The notes under the pieces: model-generated | Told to the model about the DNA's origin: nothing | The model's input: only the letters and a program-made list of their open reading frames with translations | Database searches by the model: none | Position numbers and translations under genes: made by a program | Origin: Candidatus Eiseniibacteriota bacterium | GTDB taxonomy: Bacteria > Eisenbacteria > RBG-16-71-46 | Assembly: GCA_023249815.1 (NCBI GenBank) | Contig: JAHFBX010000154.1 | Span: forward strand, 1-6,919 | DNA length: 6,919 nucleotides | Direction: 5' to 3' | In this document: in pieces, positions 1-6,597 of the stretch | Layout of the letters: each line of letters begins with the position of its first letter | Numbering within the stretch: the stretch's first letter is position 1

Positions 1-645
1 ACGCTGCTGCTCACGCAGGGCGCCGGCCGCGAGGCCCTGGCACTCGCGTTCCGCGACCGGTTTGGCATCGACGACGACCTGAAGAGCATCCCGTTCGCCG
101 GCCGAACGGACACGCTGATAGTGGACGACGTGCTCGCCAAACACGGGGTCGAGTTCCGAAACGGCGAGCGGGAGCGGTTCTGGGAGGCGACCGCCGCGCA
201 CATGCGCTTGCTCATGGATCCGCCGCGCGGCAGCCTGCTCCCGGGCGTTCGCGAACTGCTGGACGAGCTGGCGACGGTGCCCACGTGGACGCGCGCGCTG
301 CTCACCGGGAACGTGACGGCGATGGCGCAAGTGAAGCTCGCGTCATTCGGCCTCCGCGACCGGTTCGAATGGGGTGCGTTCGGCGAGGAGGGCCCCGACC
401 GGAATGCCATCGCCCGCCTCGCCGTGGCGCGTGCCGCGGAGCGCCACGGCGTGCCCCCCGAGCGCTGTGTCGTGGTCGGCGACACCGAGCACGACGTGTC
501 CTGTGCCCGCGTCGCGGGCGCGCACGCCGTGGCGGTCACCACCGGGTCTCAGTCGCGCGAGACCCTGCGCGCACACGCACCCGACCTGTTGCTCGACGAC
601 CTCACGGATCACACGACGCTGCTCGCGTGGGCGCGCGGGCTGTAG
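1..645 (+). CDS. HAD-superfamily hydrolase (phosphoglycolate phosphatase-like), 5' end outside the window
   Basis: The frame is open from base 1 to a TAG at 643-645, giving 214 visible residues. The first visible residues (TLLLTQGAGREAL) look like the sequence directly after the DxDGT nucleophile motif of HAD phosphatases, so only about ten N-terminal residues, including the catalytic aspartates, are missing. A GTG at 121 is not the start, because family-like sequence runs upstream of it. Motif II is LLTGN with Thr at visible residue 102. A likely motif III basic residue is Lys112 or Arg134. Motif IV is VVVGDTEHD at 157-165, with Asp161 and Asp165 as Mg-binding residues. The helical cap (roughly 5-80) is of the small C1 type seen in phosphoglycolate phosphatase-like enzymes. 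Expected role: cytoplasmic Mg-dependent phosphate-ester hydrolysis, substrate not determinable. It ends 7 bases from the convergent Rieske oxidoreductase gene. Confidence 0.9.
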   Translation, partial: TLLLTQGAGREALALAFRDRFGIDDDLKSIPFAGRTDTLIVDDVLAKHGVEFRNGERERFWEATAAHMRLLMDPPRGSLLPGVRELLDELATVPTWTRALLTGNVTAMAQVKLASFGLRDRFEWGAFGEEGPDRNAIARLAVARAAERHGVPPERCVVVGDTEHDVSCARVAGAHAVAVTTGSQSRETLRAHAPDLLLDDLTDHTTLLAWARGL

Positions 646-661
646 CGGCGGGCTACGCGCC
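630..661. terminator. Possible bidirectional hairpin between two convergent genes
   Basis: The two convergent genes both end in TAG, and these stops sit in an inverted repeat. GTAGC at 642-646 pairs with GCTAC at 652-656 across a 5-base loop. Alternatively an outer GGCGCG (630-635) pairs with CGCGCC (656-661), enclosing TAGC/GCTA and a 7-base bulge. There is no T-rich tract on either side, so a classical Rho-independent terminator is not supported. Much of the symmetry may come simply from the mirrored stop codons and high GC. Confidence 0.22.
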
Positions 662-2218
662 GGCTCGCGACAGCCGCGCGGCGCTGAGCAGGCGCTCGAG
701 CGCCGCCTGGTCATCGCGCGCGAACGCGTCTTCCGCGAGCAGGCTGTCGCGATCGCGGTAGATCGTGGCGACAGCGGCGATGCGCCCGCCGTCGCGATAC
801 GCCACCACCGCGTCGCGGTCGGCGATGCTGCCCGCCACCTCGATCGCATCCCAGCGCTCCGCGTGCCCGACGTAGTTGATCTGCACGTCGAAGTGCGAAC
901 TCCAGAAGAACGGCACCGCGCGGAACGCTTCGGATCGGCCAAGCATGTTGCGCGCCGCGACCTGGCCCTGCTGCTGCGCCACCACCCAGTGCTCGATGCG
1001 CTGGCTGCCGCCCGGGACCGGGTAACGCGCGATGTCGCCCGCGGCCCACACGTCCGGGGCGCTCGTGCGCAGGAACTCGTCCACCACCACGCCGCGGTCG
1101 ACCTTGAGCCCCGCGCTCTCGGCCAGCGCCGTCAAGGGCCGCACACCGACGCCCATCACCACCAGGTCGGCGGGCAGCACGGTGCCATCGTCGAGCGTGA
1201 CGCTGTCGGCCGAGATGGCCGCGGGCTTCCTGCCCAGGTGGAACCGGACGCCGCGCTCCTCGTGGAGCGCCCGCACGAAATCGCCCAACTCGGCGCCCAG
1301 CACGCGCTCGAGCGGCCGCGCGTCGGGCGCGACCACGCTGACCTCCATGCCGCGCTGGCGGAGCGACGCCGCAGCCTCGAGCCCGATGAAACTGGCGCCG
1401 ATCACGACGACCGGCCGGTCCTTGGCGACGCGCGAGAGGATGCCGCGCGTCTCGGGGAGCGTGCGAAGCGTGAACACGTGCGGGAGCGACGCCCCAGGCA
1501 GGTCCAGCCGGATCGGGGACGCGCCGGTGGCGAGCAGCAGCGCTCCGTAGTCGAGCGAACGGCCATCGGCGAGCGTCACGCGATGTGCTCCAGGCTCGAT
1601 CCGCGTCACCTCGACGCCCGTGATCAGCGTGAGGTCGTGTTCACGGTAGAACTCCGCCGTGCGCACCGGCAGCCACGCCTCGGGCGCGACGCCCGAGAGA
1701 TAGTCTTTGGACAGGTTCGGGCTGTCCAAGGGGAGCGATTCGGCGTCGCGCCCGATGAGCGTGATGGGACCTCGATAGCCTTCGCGCCGGAGCGCGTCGG
1801 CCGCCGCGTCCGCCGCGCCCCCCGCGCCGACCATGACCACGGAGGTGGGCCCGCCGCGCGCCGCGCGCGAGACTCCGACCGGGCGCTTGGCGCCCACGAC
1901 CACGCGGTCGGCCACGCGGCCGACCTCCCAGGTCGCGATGTCGCGCGGGGACGGGGGCCCGACGGCCTCGCCGGTCCTGGCGTCGAAGCACGCGTGATGC
2001 CACGGGCAGCGGACCTCGGAGCCCACGACGATGCCGTCGGCGAGCGGCGCGCCCCAGTGTCCGCACGCGGCGGCCACTGCGAACACGTCATCGCCATGAC
2101 GCACGAGCAGCACCGGCTCGCCCGCCACCTGTCCCACGAGGAAGCCGCCGTCGGGGATGTCGGCCAGCGGCACACCCGCGGTGAGCTCGGGACCGGTGGG
2201 CGGGATGGGTTCGCTCAT
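653..2218 (-). CDS. Rieske [2Fe-2S] / FAD-dependent NAD(P)H oxidoreductase (AIFM3-like)
   Basis: The 521-residue protein has an N-terminal Rieske domain (about 10-110) fused to a pyridine-nucleotide-disulfide oxidoreductase (about 125-521). The Rieske cluster ligands are intact: CxH at Cys52/His54 and CxxH at Cys71/His74. An FAD-binding Rossmann motif GAGGAA lies at 131-136, where the usual third glycine is alanine. The FAD-contacting segment PNLSKDYL follows at 167-174. The ATG signature is LLLATGAS (227-234). The NAD(P)-binding motif GASFIG is at 274-279, and the second FAD motif, DVWAAGDIA, is at 389-397. A reductase C-terminal domain begins near PFFWSSHFDV (436-445). Such enzymes move electrons between NAD(P)H, FAD and the iron-sulfur centre; the partner here is unknown. 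The ATG at 2218 overlaps the upstream thrH-like stop as ATGA, so translation is probably coupled. Length is usual for Rieske-AIF fusions, and no signal peptide is visible, so it should be cytoplasmic. Confidence 0.93.
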   Translation of the reverse strand: MSEPIPPTGPELTAGVPLADIPDGGFLVGQVAGEPVLLVRHGDDVFAVAAACGHWGAPLADGIVVGSEVRCPWHHACFDARTGEAVGPPSPRDIATWEVGRVADRVVVGAKRPVGVSRAARGGPTSVVMVGAGGAADAAADALRREGYRGPITLIGRDAESLPLDSPNLSKDYLSGVAPEAWLPVRTAEFYREHDLTLITGVEVTRIEPGAHRVTLADGRSLDYGALLLATGASPIRLDLPGASLPHVFTLRTLPETRGILSRVAKDRPVVVIGASFIGLEAAASLRQRGMEVSVVAPDARPLERVLGAELGDFVRALHEERGVRFHLGRKPAAISADSVTLDDGTVLPADLVVMGVGVRPLTALAESAGLKVDRGVVVDEFLRTSAPDVWAAGDIARYPVPGGSQRIEHWVVAQQQGQVAARNMLGRSEAFRAVPFFWSSHFDVQINYVGHAERWDAIEVAGSIADRDAVVAYRDGGRIAAVATIYRDRDSLLAEDAFARDDQAALERLLSAARLSRAGA

Positions 2219-2844
2219 GACCCGCTCGACCCGTTCTCGTCCACCTGGCGCTTCGCGTCTTCGAGCCTCGCGAGCGCGTCGTCCAGGTTCAAGACCGGCG
2301 TCTCGCCCGGGAACGCGCGCGCGAGTGCCTCCACCGGGCGGTAGAGCACCGGGAAGTCACAGCTTTTCAATAGCGACAGGTCGTTCAGCGAGTCGCCCAT
2401 CGCGGCCACCTTGTAGCCCGCGCTCTTGAAGCCCGACACGATGCGCTCCTTCTGGCCACGGATACGGAGCTTGAATCCGGTGATACGCCCCTCGGCGTCC
2501 AGCTCGAAGCGGTTCGCGAACAGCGAGGCGTGACCGAGCTTGGCGGCGAGCGGCTCGCTGAACTCGTGAAACGTGTCGGAGATGATGACGACGTTCCCGA
2601 GCGAGCGAAGCCGTGCGAGGAACTCGCGCGCGCCCAGGTACGGCTCGACCGCATGCGCGAGCCGCTGCAGGTCGGGGAGCGTGAGGCGCGCGCGGGTGGC
2701 GGCGGCGATCCGCTTGCGCATCAGCTCGTCGAAGTCGCCGATGTCGCGCGTGGTGAGCGAGAACTCCGGTACGCCGAAATGGGCGCCAAGCACGGGCCAG
2801 ATCTCGGGGGCCAGGACCCCTTCGAGGTCGAGAGCGAAGATCAT
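2215..2844 (-). CDS. thrH: ThrH-like phosphoserine phosphatase / homoserine phosphotransferase
   Basis: The 209-residue HAD enzyme closely resembles Pseudomonas ThrH (about 205 residues), which hydrolyses phosphoserine and can transfer its phosphate to homoserine, linking serine and threonine synthesis. Motif I is ALDLEGVL, with nucleophile Asp6 and Glu8 in place of the usual second Asp, a ThrH hallmark. The conserved PEIW follows (13-16), then TTRDI near 31-35. Motif II is IISDTF (88-92, Ser89-Asp90-Thr91), a motif III lysine lies near 132, and motif IV is GDSLND (150-155, Asp151 and Asp155). The frame stays open far upstream to 3618, but family similarity begins at this ATG, which aligns with the ThrH N-terminus. 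An in-frame GTG at 2856 is a possible alternative. No clear Shine-Dalgarno precedes the ATG. The TGA at 2215-2217 overlaps the next gene's ATG. Family assignment is strong; the transferase activity is inferred. Confidence 0.88.
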   Translation of the reverse strand: MIFALDLEGVLAPEIWPVLGAHFGVPEFSLTTRDIGDFDELMRKRIAAATRARLTLPDLQRLAHAVEPYLGAREFLARLRSLGNVVIISDTFHEFSEPLAAKLGHASLFANRFELDAEGRITGFKLRIRGQKERIVSGFKSAGYKVAAMGDSLNDLSLLKSCDFPVLYRPVEALARAFPGETPVLNLDDALARLEDAKRQVDENGSSGS

Positions 2845-3024
2845 CGAGGCGGACACTAGCACGGCGCCGGGAGCCGGGGTTGGTTCGCTGAACGACCCAT
2901 CGCCATGGCAAGCCCACGGTCGTACTCCTACGCCCATCGACCCAGTGCATGCTTCGCTCGCGACCTGGGTATATGCTCGACTGGGGCGAGTTTCGCTCGC
3001 GCTCTTCTCGGGAGTCTCGCTCGC
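2845..3024. promoter_or_regulatory. Divergent intergenic control region between thrH-like and kinase genes
   Basis: These 180 bases separate the divergent starts at 2844 (minus) and 3025 (plus), so promoters for both transcripts should lie here. On the plus strand the only AT-rich element is GGTATATGCT (2968-2977), containing TATATG or TATGCT as a weak -10 match, with no convincing -35 at 17 bases. A GGAG at 3011-3014 is a plausible Shine-Dalgarno for the kinase, though its 10-base spacing is long. TTCGCTCGCG occurs twice (2953-2962 and 2992-3001), and the related TCTCGCTCGC abuts the ATG (3015-3024). GCGAG (2986-2990) and CTCGC (2996-3000) could form a small leader hairpin. No minus-strand promoter is recognisable. 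Confidence 0.4.
2953..3024 (+). repeat. Three spaced TTCGCTCGC-like direct repeats upstream of the kinase start
   Basis: TTCGCTCGCG is present exactly at 2953-2962 and 2992-3001, and TCTCGCTCGC at 3015-3024 is a near copy that ends at the base before the kinase ATG. The spacings, 39 and 23 bases start to start, are unequal, which argues against a simple tandem array. The copies could be operator half-sites or chance in GC-rich sequence. Confidence 0.35.
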
Positions 3025-5418
3025 ATGATCGGTCGACGGCTTGGTCACTACCGGATCATTGCCCCGCTGGGCGCGGGTGGGATGGGCGTCGTCTATCGCG
3101 CGCACGACGAGCATCTCGAGCGCGAGGTCGCGGTGAAGGTGCTGCCCGCGGGATCGCTGGGTGCCGAGGACGCCCGGCGCCGATTCCGCACGGAAGCCCT
3201 CGCGCTCTCCCGGCTGCAACATCCGAATGTCGGCGTGATCCACGACTTCGATTCCCAGGAGAGCGTTGATTTCCTGGTCATGGAGTTGATCCCGGGTGAA
3301 GGACTCGAGGAGCGAATCCAACGAGGAAAGGCCAGCGAACTGGAGGTCGCGCGGCTCGGCGAGCAGCTCGCCGATGGACTGACTGCGGCGCATGCCAGCG
3401 GTGTGCTGCACCGTGACATCAAGCCGCAGAACCTGCGGCTCACGGAAGGCGGCCAGCTCAAGCTCATCGACTTCGGCCTGGCGCGTGCGCTGCCGGGTGA
3501 GGGACAGCCAATCGCGACGGTGACCGCGCCGGGTTTCGGAAGCATCGCCGGCACCTTGCCCTACATGTCGCCGGAGCAGTTGCGTGGCGAGGCGCTCGAC
3601 GAGCGCTCGGATCTGCACGCGGTGGGGGCCGTACTCTACGAGCTGTCGTGCGGGCGATCGCCATTCGCGCGGCCGACGCCCGAGGCGACCATGCTCGCGG
3701 TGCTGAACGATGCGCCCGCGCCGCCTTCGTCACTTGGCGCCGAGCTAGGGCCCGAGCTGGAACGCATCATCACCAAGTGCCTGGAGAAGTCGCCGGGTGA
3801 CCGCTACCCATCGGCGCGTGCGCTGGCGGCGGATCTCCGCCCGCTTGCGCAGGGCTCGGAGCGCGTCGCGGCGCGCACGCGAGCCACCCAGCCCCCGCGC
3901 CAACCTGCGCGTCCGCGCTCCGCGACGCTCGGTCCGCTGGCGGGCGTCACACTCCTGGTCGTGGTGGCCGTCGGGCTGCTTCTGCTTGACGTGGGCGGGG
4001 TCCGCACGCGCATGCTCGGAGGCGCGCCGGCAGCCAGTAACTCACTCGCGGTGCTGCCATTGGCGAATCTGTCCGGCGACTCCGGGCAGGAGAACTTCGT
4101 GGACGGGATGACCGACGAGCTCATCACCCGCCTGGCCCAGGTCGGTGCGCTGCGAGTGATCTCGCGAACGTCGGTGATGCGCCTCAAGGGTACGAAGCTC
4201 TCGCTACGAGATATCGCTCGCGAGCTGGGTGTGAACATGATCGTCGAGGGGAGCGTCCTTCGTGCCGGTGACATGGTTCGCATCAGCGCACAGCTGATCG
4301 AGGCTCGGAGCGATCGACATCTCTGGGCCCAGAGCTATCAGAGGGAGCTGCGTGACGTCTTGAGCCTCCAGAGCGAAGTGGCCGCGGCGGTCGTGGAGAA
4401 CGTGAGAGTGCGGCTCACGCCCGCGGAACGTACGCGCATCGGCGCTTCTCGCCGCTTGGACCCGGACGCGTTCGAGGCCTACGTGCGGGGCGTTGCCGAG
4501 TTCAATCGCCAGTCCCCGGGAAGCTTCCGCGCGGCGGTGGCGAGTTTCGATGAGGCGATCGCGAAGGACTCGACCTATGCGCCCGCCCACGTCGGACTGG
4601 CGATGACGTACGAATACATGTCCGGCATGTACATGGACCCCACTGCGGCGGCGCCACGGGCGCGTGCCGCGCTCGCGAGTGCGTTGCGGCTCGAACCCGA
4701 GAACGCCGCCGCGCACGCGGCACTTGGCTACGCGCAGATGGTGTTCGAGTGGGACTGGGCTGGCGCGGAGCGCTCCTACCGCCTCGCCATCGAGCTCAAC
4801 CCGAACGAAGGGACGGCCCACCAGAACTACGGCGCGCTGCTCACCTTGCTGGGACGCTTTGATGAGGCGAGCCGCGAGTTCGAGCGTGCCCGCGAGATCG
4901 ACCCGCTCTCGCCATTGACGGCGACCATGTCCATCTGGCCGTTGTTCGAGGGTCGCCGTTGGGACGATGCGGCCGCCATGGCTTCGGCAGTCGTGCAGCG
5001 CGATTCAACGGGCCACATGCCGCGACTGCTTCTCGGCCAGGCTCAATTCTTCCGAGGCGACCGCGACAAGGGTATCGAGAACATTCGCGAGGCGACCAGG
5101 CTCGAACCGGCGAACCCGTTCCCGCTGGGTTGGCTGGGGTACGCCTACGGCATGAGCGGTCGCAGGCGAGAGGCGCTCGCCGTACTGGACAGCCTGCACG
5201 CCATGCAGTCCTCGCATTACGTGCAGCCGTATTCCCTCGCGCTCGTACATGTGGGGCTCGGCGAGACGTCTGCCGCGCTCGACCTGCTGGAACGTGCCGT
5301 CCGCGACCGGACGGACGAGGTCAGCTTCCTCGGCGTGGACCCCGCGCTGGACTCGCTTCGCCAGCAGCCCCGATTCCAGGCGTTGATCCGCACGCTCGGA
5401 TTCGCCGGCCGGCCCTGA
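3025..5418 (+). CDS. Transmembrane Ser/Thr protein kinase with TolB-like domain and TPR repeats
   Basis: The 797-residue protein starts at the ATG whose product begins MIGRRLGHYRII, the usual beginning of a PknB-type kinase; an in-frame ATG at 2905 would add 40 unrelated residues. The kinase domain (about 8-275) is complete: GAGGMG loop (16-21), Lys38 in VAVK, helix-C Glu57, HRD at 129-131 with Lys133 and Asn136, DFG at 149-151, SPE at 182-184, Asp196 in SDLHAVG, and Arg260. A basic, proline-rich linker (280-300) leads to one membrane helix at about 303-322. A TolB N-terminal-like domain (about 340-465, including NFVDGMTDEL and VIVEGSV-type strands) follows, then roughly seven TPR-like units (about 480-765) and the family C-terminal tail DPALDSLRQQPRF (772-784). 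Expected topology is kinase inside, TolB-like/TPR part outside, suggesting a receptor that phosphorylates cytoplasmic proteins; ligand and targets are unknown. It converges on the HtrA-like gene with a 19-base gap that holds no recognisable terminator. Confidence 0.93.
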   Translation: MIGRRLGHYRIIAPLGAGGMGVVYRAHDEHLEREVAVKVLPAGSLGAEDARRRFRTEALALSRLQHPNVGVIHDFDSQESVDFLVMELIPGEGLEERIQRGKASELEVARLGEQLADGLTAAHASGVLHRDIKPQNLRLTEGGQLKLIDFGLARALPGEGQPIATVTAPGFGSIAGTLPYMSPEQLRGEALDERSDLHAVGAVLYELSCGRSPFARPTPEATMLAVLNDAPAPPSSLGAELGPELERIITKCLEKSPGDRYPSARALAADLRPLAQGSERVAARTRATQPPRQPARPRSATLGPLAGVTLLVVVAVGLLLLDVGGVRTRMLGGAPAASNSLAVLPLANLSGDSGQENFVDGMTDELITRLAQVGALRVISRTSVMRLKGTKLSLRDIARELGVNMIVEGSVLRAGDMVRISAQLIEARSDRHLWAQSYQRELRDVLSLQSEVAAAVVENVRVRLTPAERTRIGASRRLDPDAFEAYVRGVAEFNRQSPGSFRAAVASFDEAIAKDSTYAPAHVGLAMTYEYMSGMYMDPTAAAPRARAALASALRLEPENAAAHAALGYAQMVFEWDWAGAERSYRLAIELNPNEGTAHQNYGALLTLLGRFDEASREFERAREIDPLSPLTATMSIWPLFEGRRWDDAAAMASAVVQRDSTGHMPRLLLGQAQFFRGDRDKGIENIREATRLEPANPFPLGWLGYAYGMSGRRREALAVLDSLHAMQSSHYVQPYSLALVHVGLGETSAALDLLERAVRDRTDEVSFLGVDPALDSLRQQPRFQALIRTLGFAGRP

Positions 5419-5437
5419 CGCACCCGCCCCGCCGGGC

Positions 5438-6580
5438 TCAGTGTGTCACGGCGTCCGCGGGCCGGCGCTCGATCGTCGCCAGCAGCTCGATGCGCTTGCG
5501 GTCGCGCACGATCCCTAAGCGCACGCGCGATCCCGCGCCGAGCCCGTAGAGGATGCGCTGGAACTCGTAGACCGTCTTGATCGGCTGGTCATCCATCGAG
5601 CGGAGCACGTCCCCGACGCGGATGCCCAGCTTATGAGCGGGACTCGGATCGAACACGTTGTCGATGTAGATCCCGGAGATGGGTGTGCCGAGCTTCTTGC
5701 GCAGCGTGTCGTTCGGCGCGAGCACGGAGATCCCGAGCCACGGGGACTCCTTGCTCTCGCGCATGAGCATCGCCTGGAAGATCGCGCTCGCAATGTTGGA
5801 GGGCAGCGCGAAGCCCGATCCCGAGGGAGCCAGGCTATCGGCGCCCGTCACCGCGCGCCGCGCATTCACGCCGATCACCTCACCGCGAAGATTGACGAGC
5901 GGACCGCCGAGCGCGCCGTCCGGGACCACGACGGAGGTCTGCATGTAGGTCGCGCTCATGTCGTCCTGATAGCACTCGCGCGCGGGGGAGACGGCGACGA
6001 AACCCGGAACCATCGTGCGCTCGGAACCGTCGGGATCCCCGAACGCGATCGCCCAGTGGCCCGCGGGCGACTTACCGCTGTCGCCGAAGTGCAGAAACGG
6101 CAGCGGGTCCGGCCACTCGACCTTGAGGATCGCCAAGTCGAGCGTGGGCTCGAGGCTCACCACCTGGGCGGTGCGAGTCTGGTTCTGCCACTCCACATCC
6201 ACGAACGGCGCGACCTCGCTAGTCTTCGGATCCACCACCACGCGCCGGAGCGCCAGGACATAGCCGTCCGCCGAGAGGAAGAATCCGCTCGCGCCCGGGA
6301 GCGGCCGGTGCTGCGGATGGACCAGGTCGCCACTCGGCACCACTTCCCAGCCGGCGGCGGGCTTCGCGGCCTGCTGGCTCGCCCACCACGCGTCGTCGCG
6401 CACGAACCGCCGGATGTTGACGACCGCCGGGGCGACGCGCGCGGCGAGGCGCTCGAGCACGCTCTCGGTCCGCTCCAACACGGTGAGCGGATCGGGCGGA
6501 AGCGCGTCGGACGCGATCGCCGGCGCCGCCGCGAGCAACGCCACCAGCGTCATCACACTCGTTCGGGTCCAGCGGGTCAT
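5438..6580 (-). CDS. HtrA/DegS-like secreted PDZ protein with lost catalytic His and Ser (probable pseudoprotease)
   Basis: The 380-residue protein has a signal peptide (basic start, hydrophobic 8-20, likely cleavage after AIA at 21-23), a trypsin-like domain (about 40-270) and one PDZ domain (about 281-370, WLGI loop at 281-284). Family landmarks are clear: APAVVNI (50-56), SADGYVL (103-109), DLAILK (148-153), GGPLVNLRGEVIGVN (225-239) and SGFALPS (255-261). Active HtrA proteases have TNNHV after GYIL and GNSGGP around the nucleophile. Here these read ALRRV, with Arg113 at the His position, and GALGGP, with Leu224 at the Ser position; only Asp148 remains. The frame is intact and the length normal, so the gene looks maintained rather than decaying. 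It is most likely a periplasmic or envelope PDZ/chaperone or scaffold without peptidase activity. The ATG has a GGAG 5 bases upstream (6586-6589). It lies 17 bases downstream of the di-heme oxidoreductase gene, so the two are probably co-transcribed. Confidence 0.9.
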   Translation of the reverse strand: MTRWTRTSVMTLVALLAAAPAIASDALPPDPLTVLERTESVLERLAARVAPAVVNIRRFVRDDAWWASQQAAKPAAGWEVVPSGDLVHPQHRPLPGASGFFLSADGYVLALRRVVVDPKTSEVAPFVDVEWQNQTRTAQVVSLEPTLDLAILKVEWPDPLPFLHFGDSGKSPAGHWAIAFGDPDGSERTMVPGFVAVSPARECYQDDMSATYMQTSVVVPDGALGGPLVNLRGEVIGVNARRAVTGADSLAPSGSGFALPSNIASAIFQAMLMRESKESPWLGISVLAPNDTLRKKLGTPISGIYIDNVFDPSPAHKLGIRVGDVLRSMDDQPIKTVYEFQRILYGLGAGSRVRLGIVRDRKRIELLATIERRPADAVTH

Positions 6581-6597
6581 GAGGGCTCCGGGCTGCT

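Noticed and set aside
121..123. GTG as the start of the first HAD gene
   Set aside because: The frame stays open to base 1 and encodes sequence typical of the region right after the HAD DxDGT motif, so the true start lies upstream of the window.
374..2344. 656-codon open frame on the plus strand, antisense to the Rieske oxidoreductase gene
   Set aside because: Its composition is rich in Arg, His and Ala with no recognisable domain, while the opposite strand encodes a full Rieske-FAD enzyme with all motifs. Long antisense frames are expected at this GC content.
2883..2893. Short palindrome GTTC-GCT-GAAC as a possible operator
   Set aside because: Only four bases per arm with no extension outward and no second copy; too weak to call.
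2905..3024. Upstream in-frame ATG adding 40 residues to the kinase
   Set aside because: The added residues show no signal or domain, the kinase fold normally starts just after the ATG at 3025, and GGAG at 3011-3014 favours the later start.
2845..3618. N-terminal extension of the thrH-like frame far into the kinase gene
   Set aside because: The frame is open simply because GC-rich sequence lacks stops. ThrH similarity begins at the ATG at 2844, and the extension would overlap the well-supported kinase domain.
5404..5413. 10-base palindrome GCCGGCCGGC near the kinase stop as a terminator
   Set aside because: It lies inside the coding sequence, has no loop or T-tract, and such GC palindromes are common in this composition.
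5438..6580. Sequencing error as the cause of the missing His and Ser in the HtrA-like protein
   Set aside because: Both sites differ from the consensus by several adjacent codons, the frame is unbroken, and two independent errors hitting exactly the catalytic residues are unlikely.
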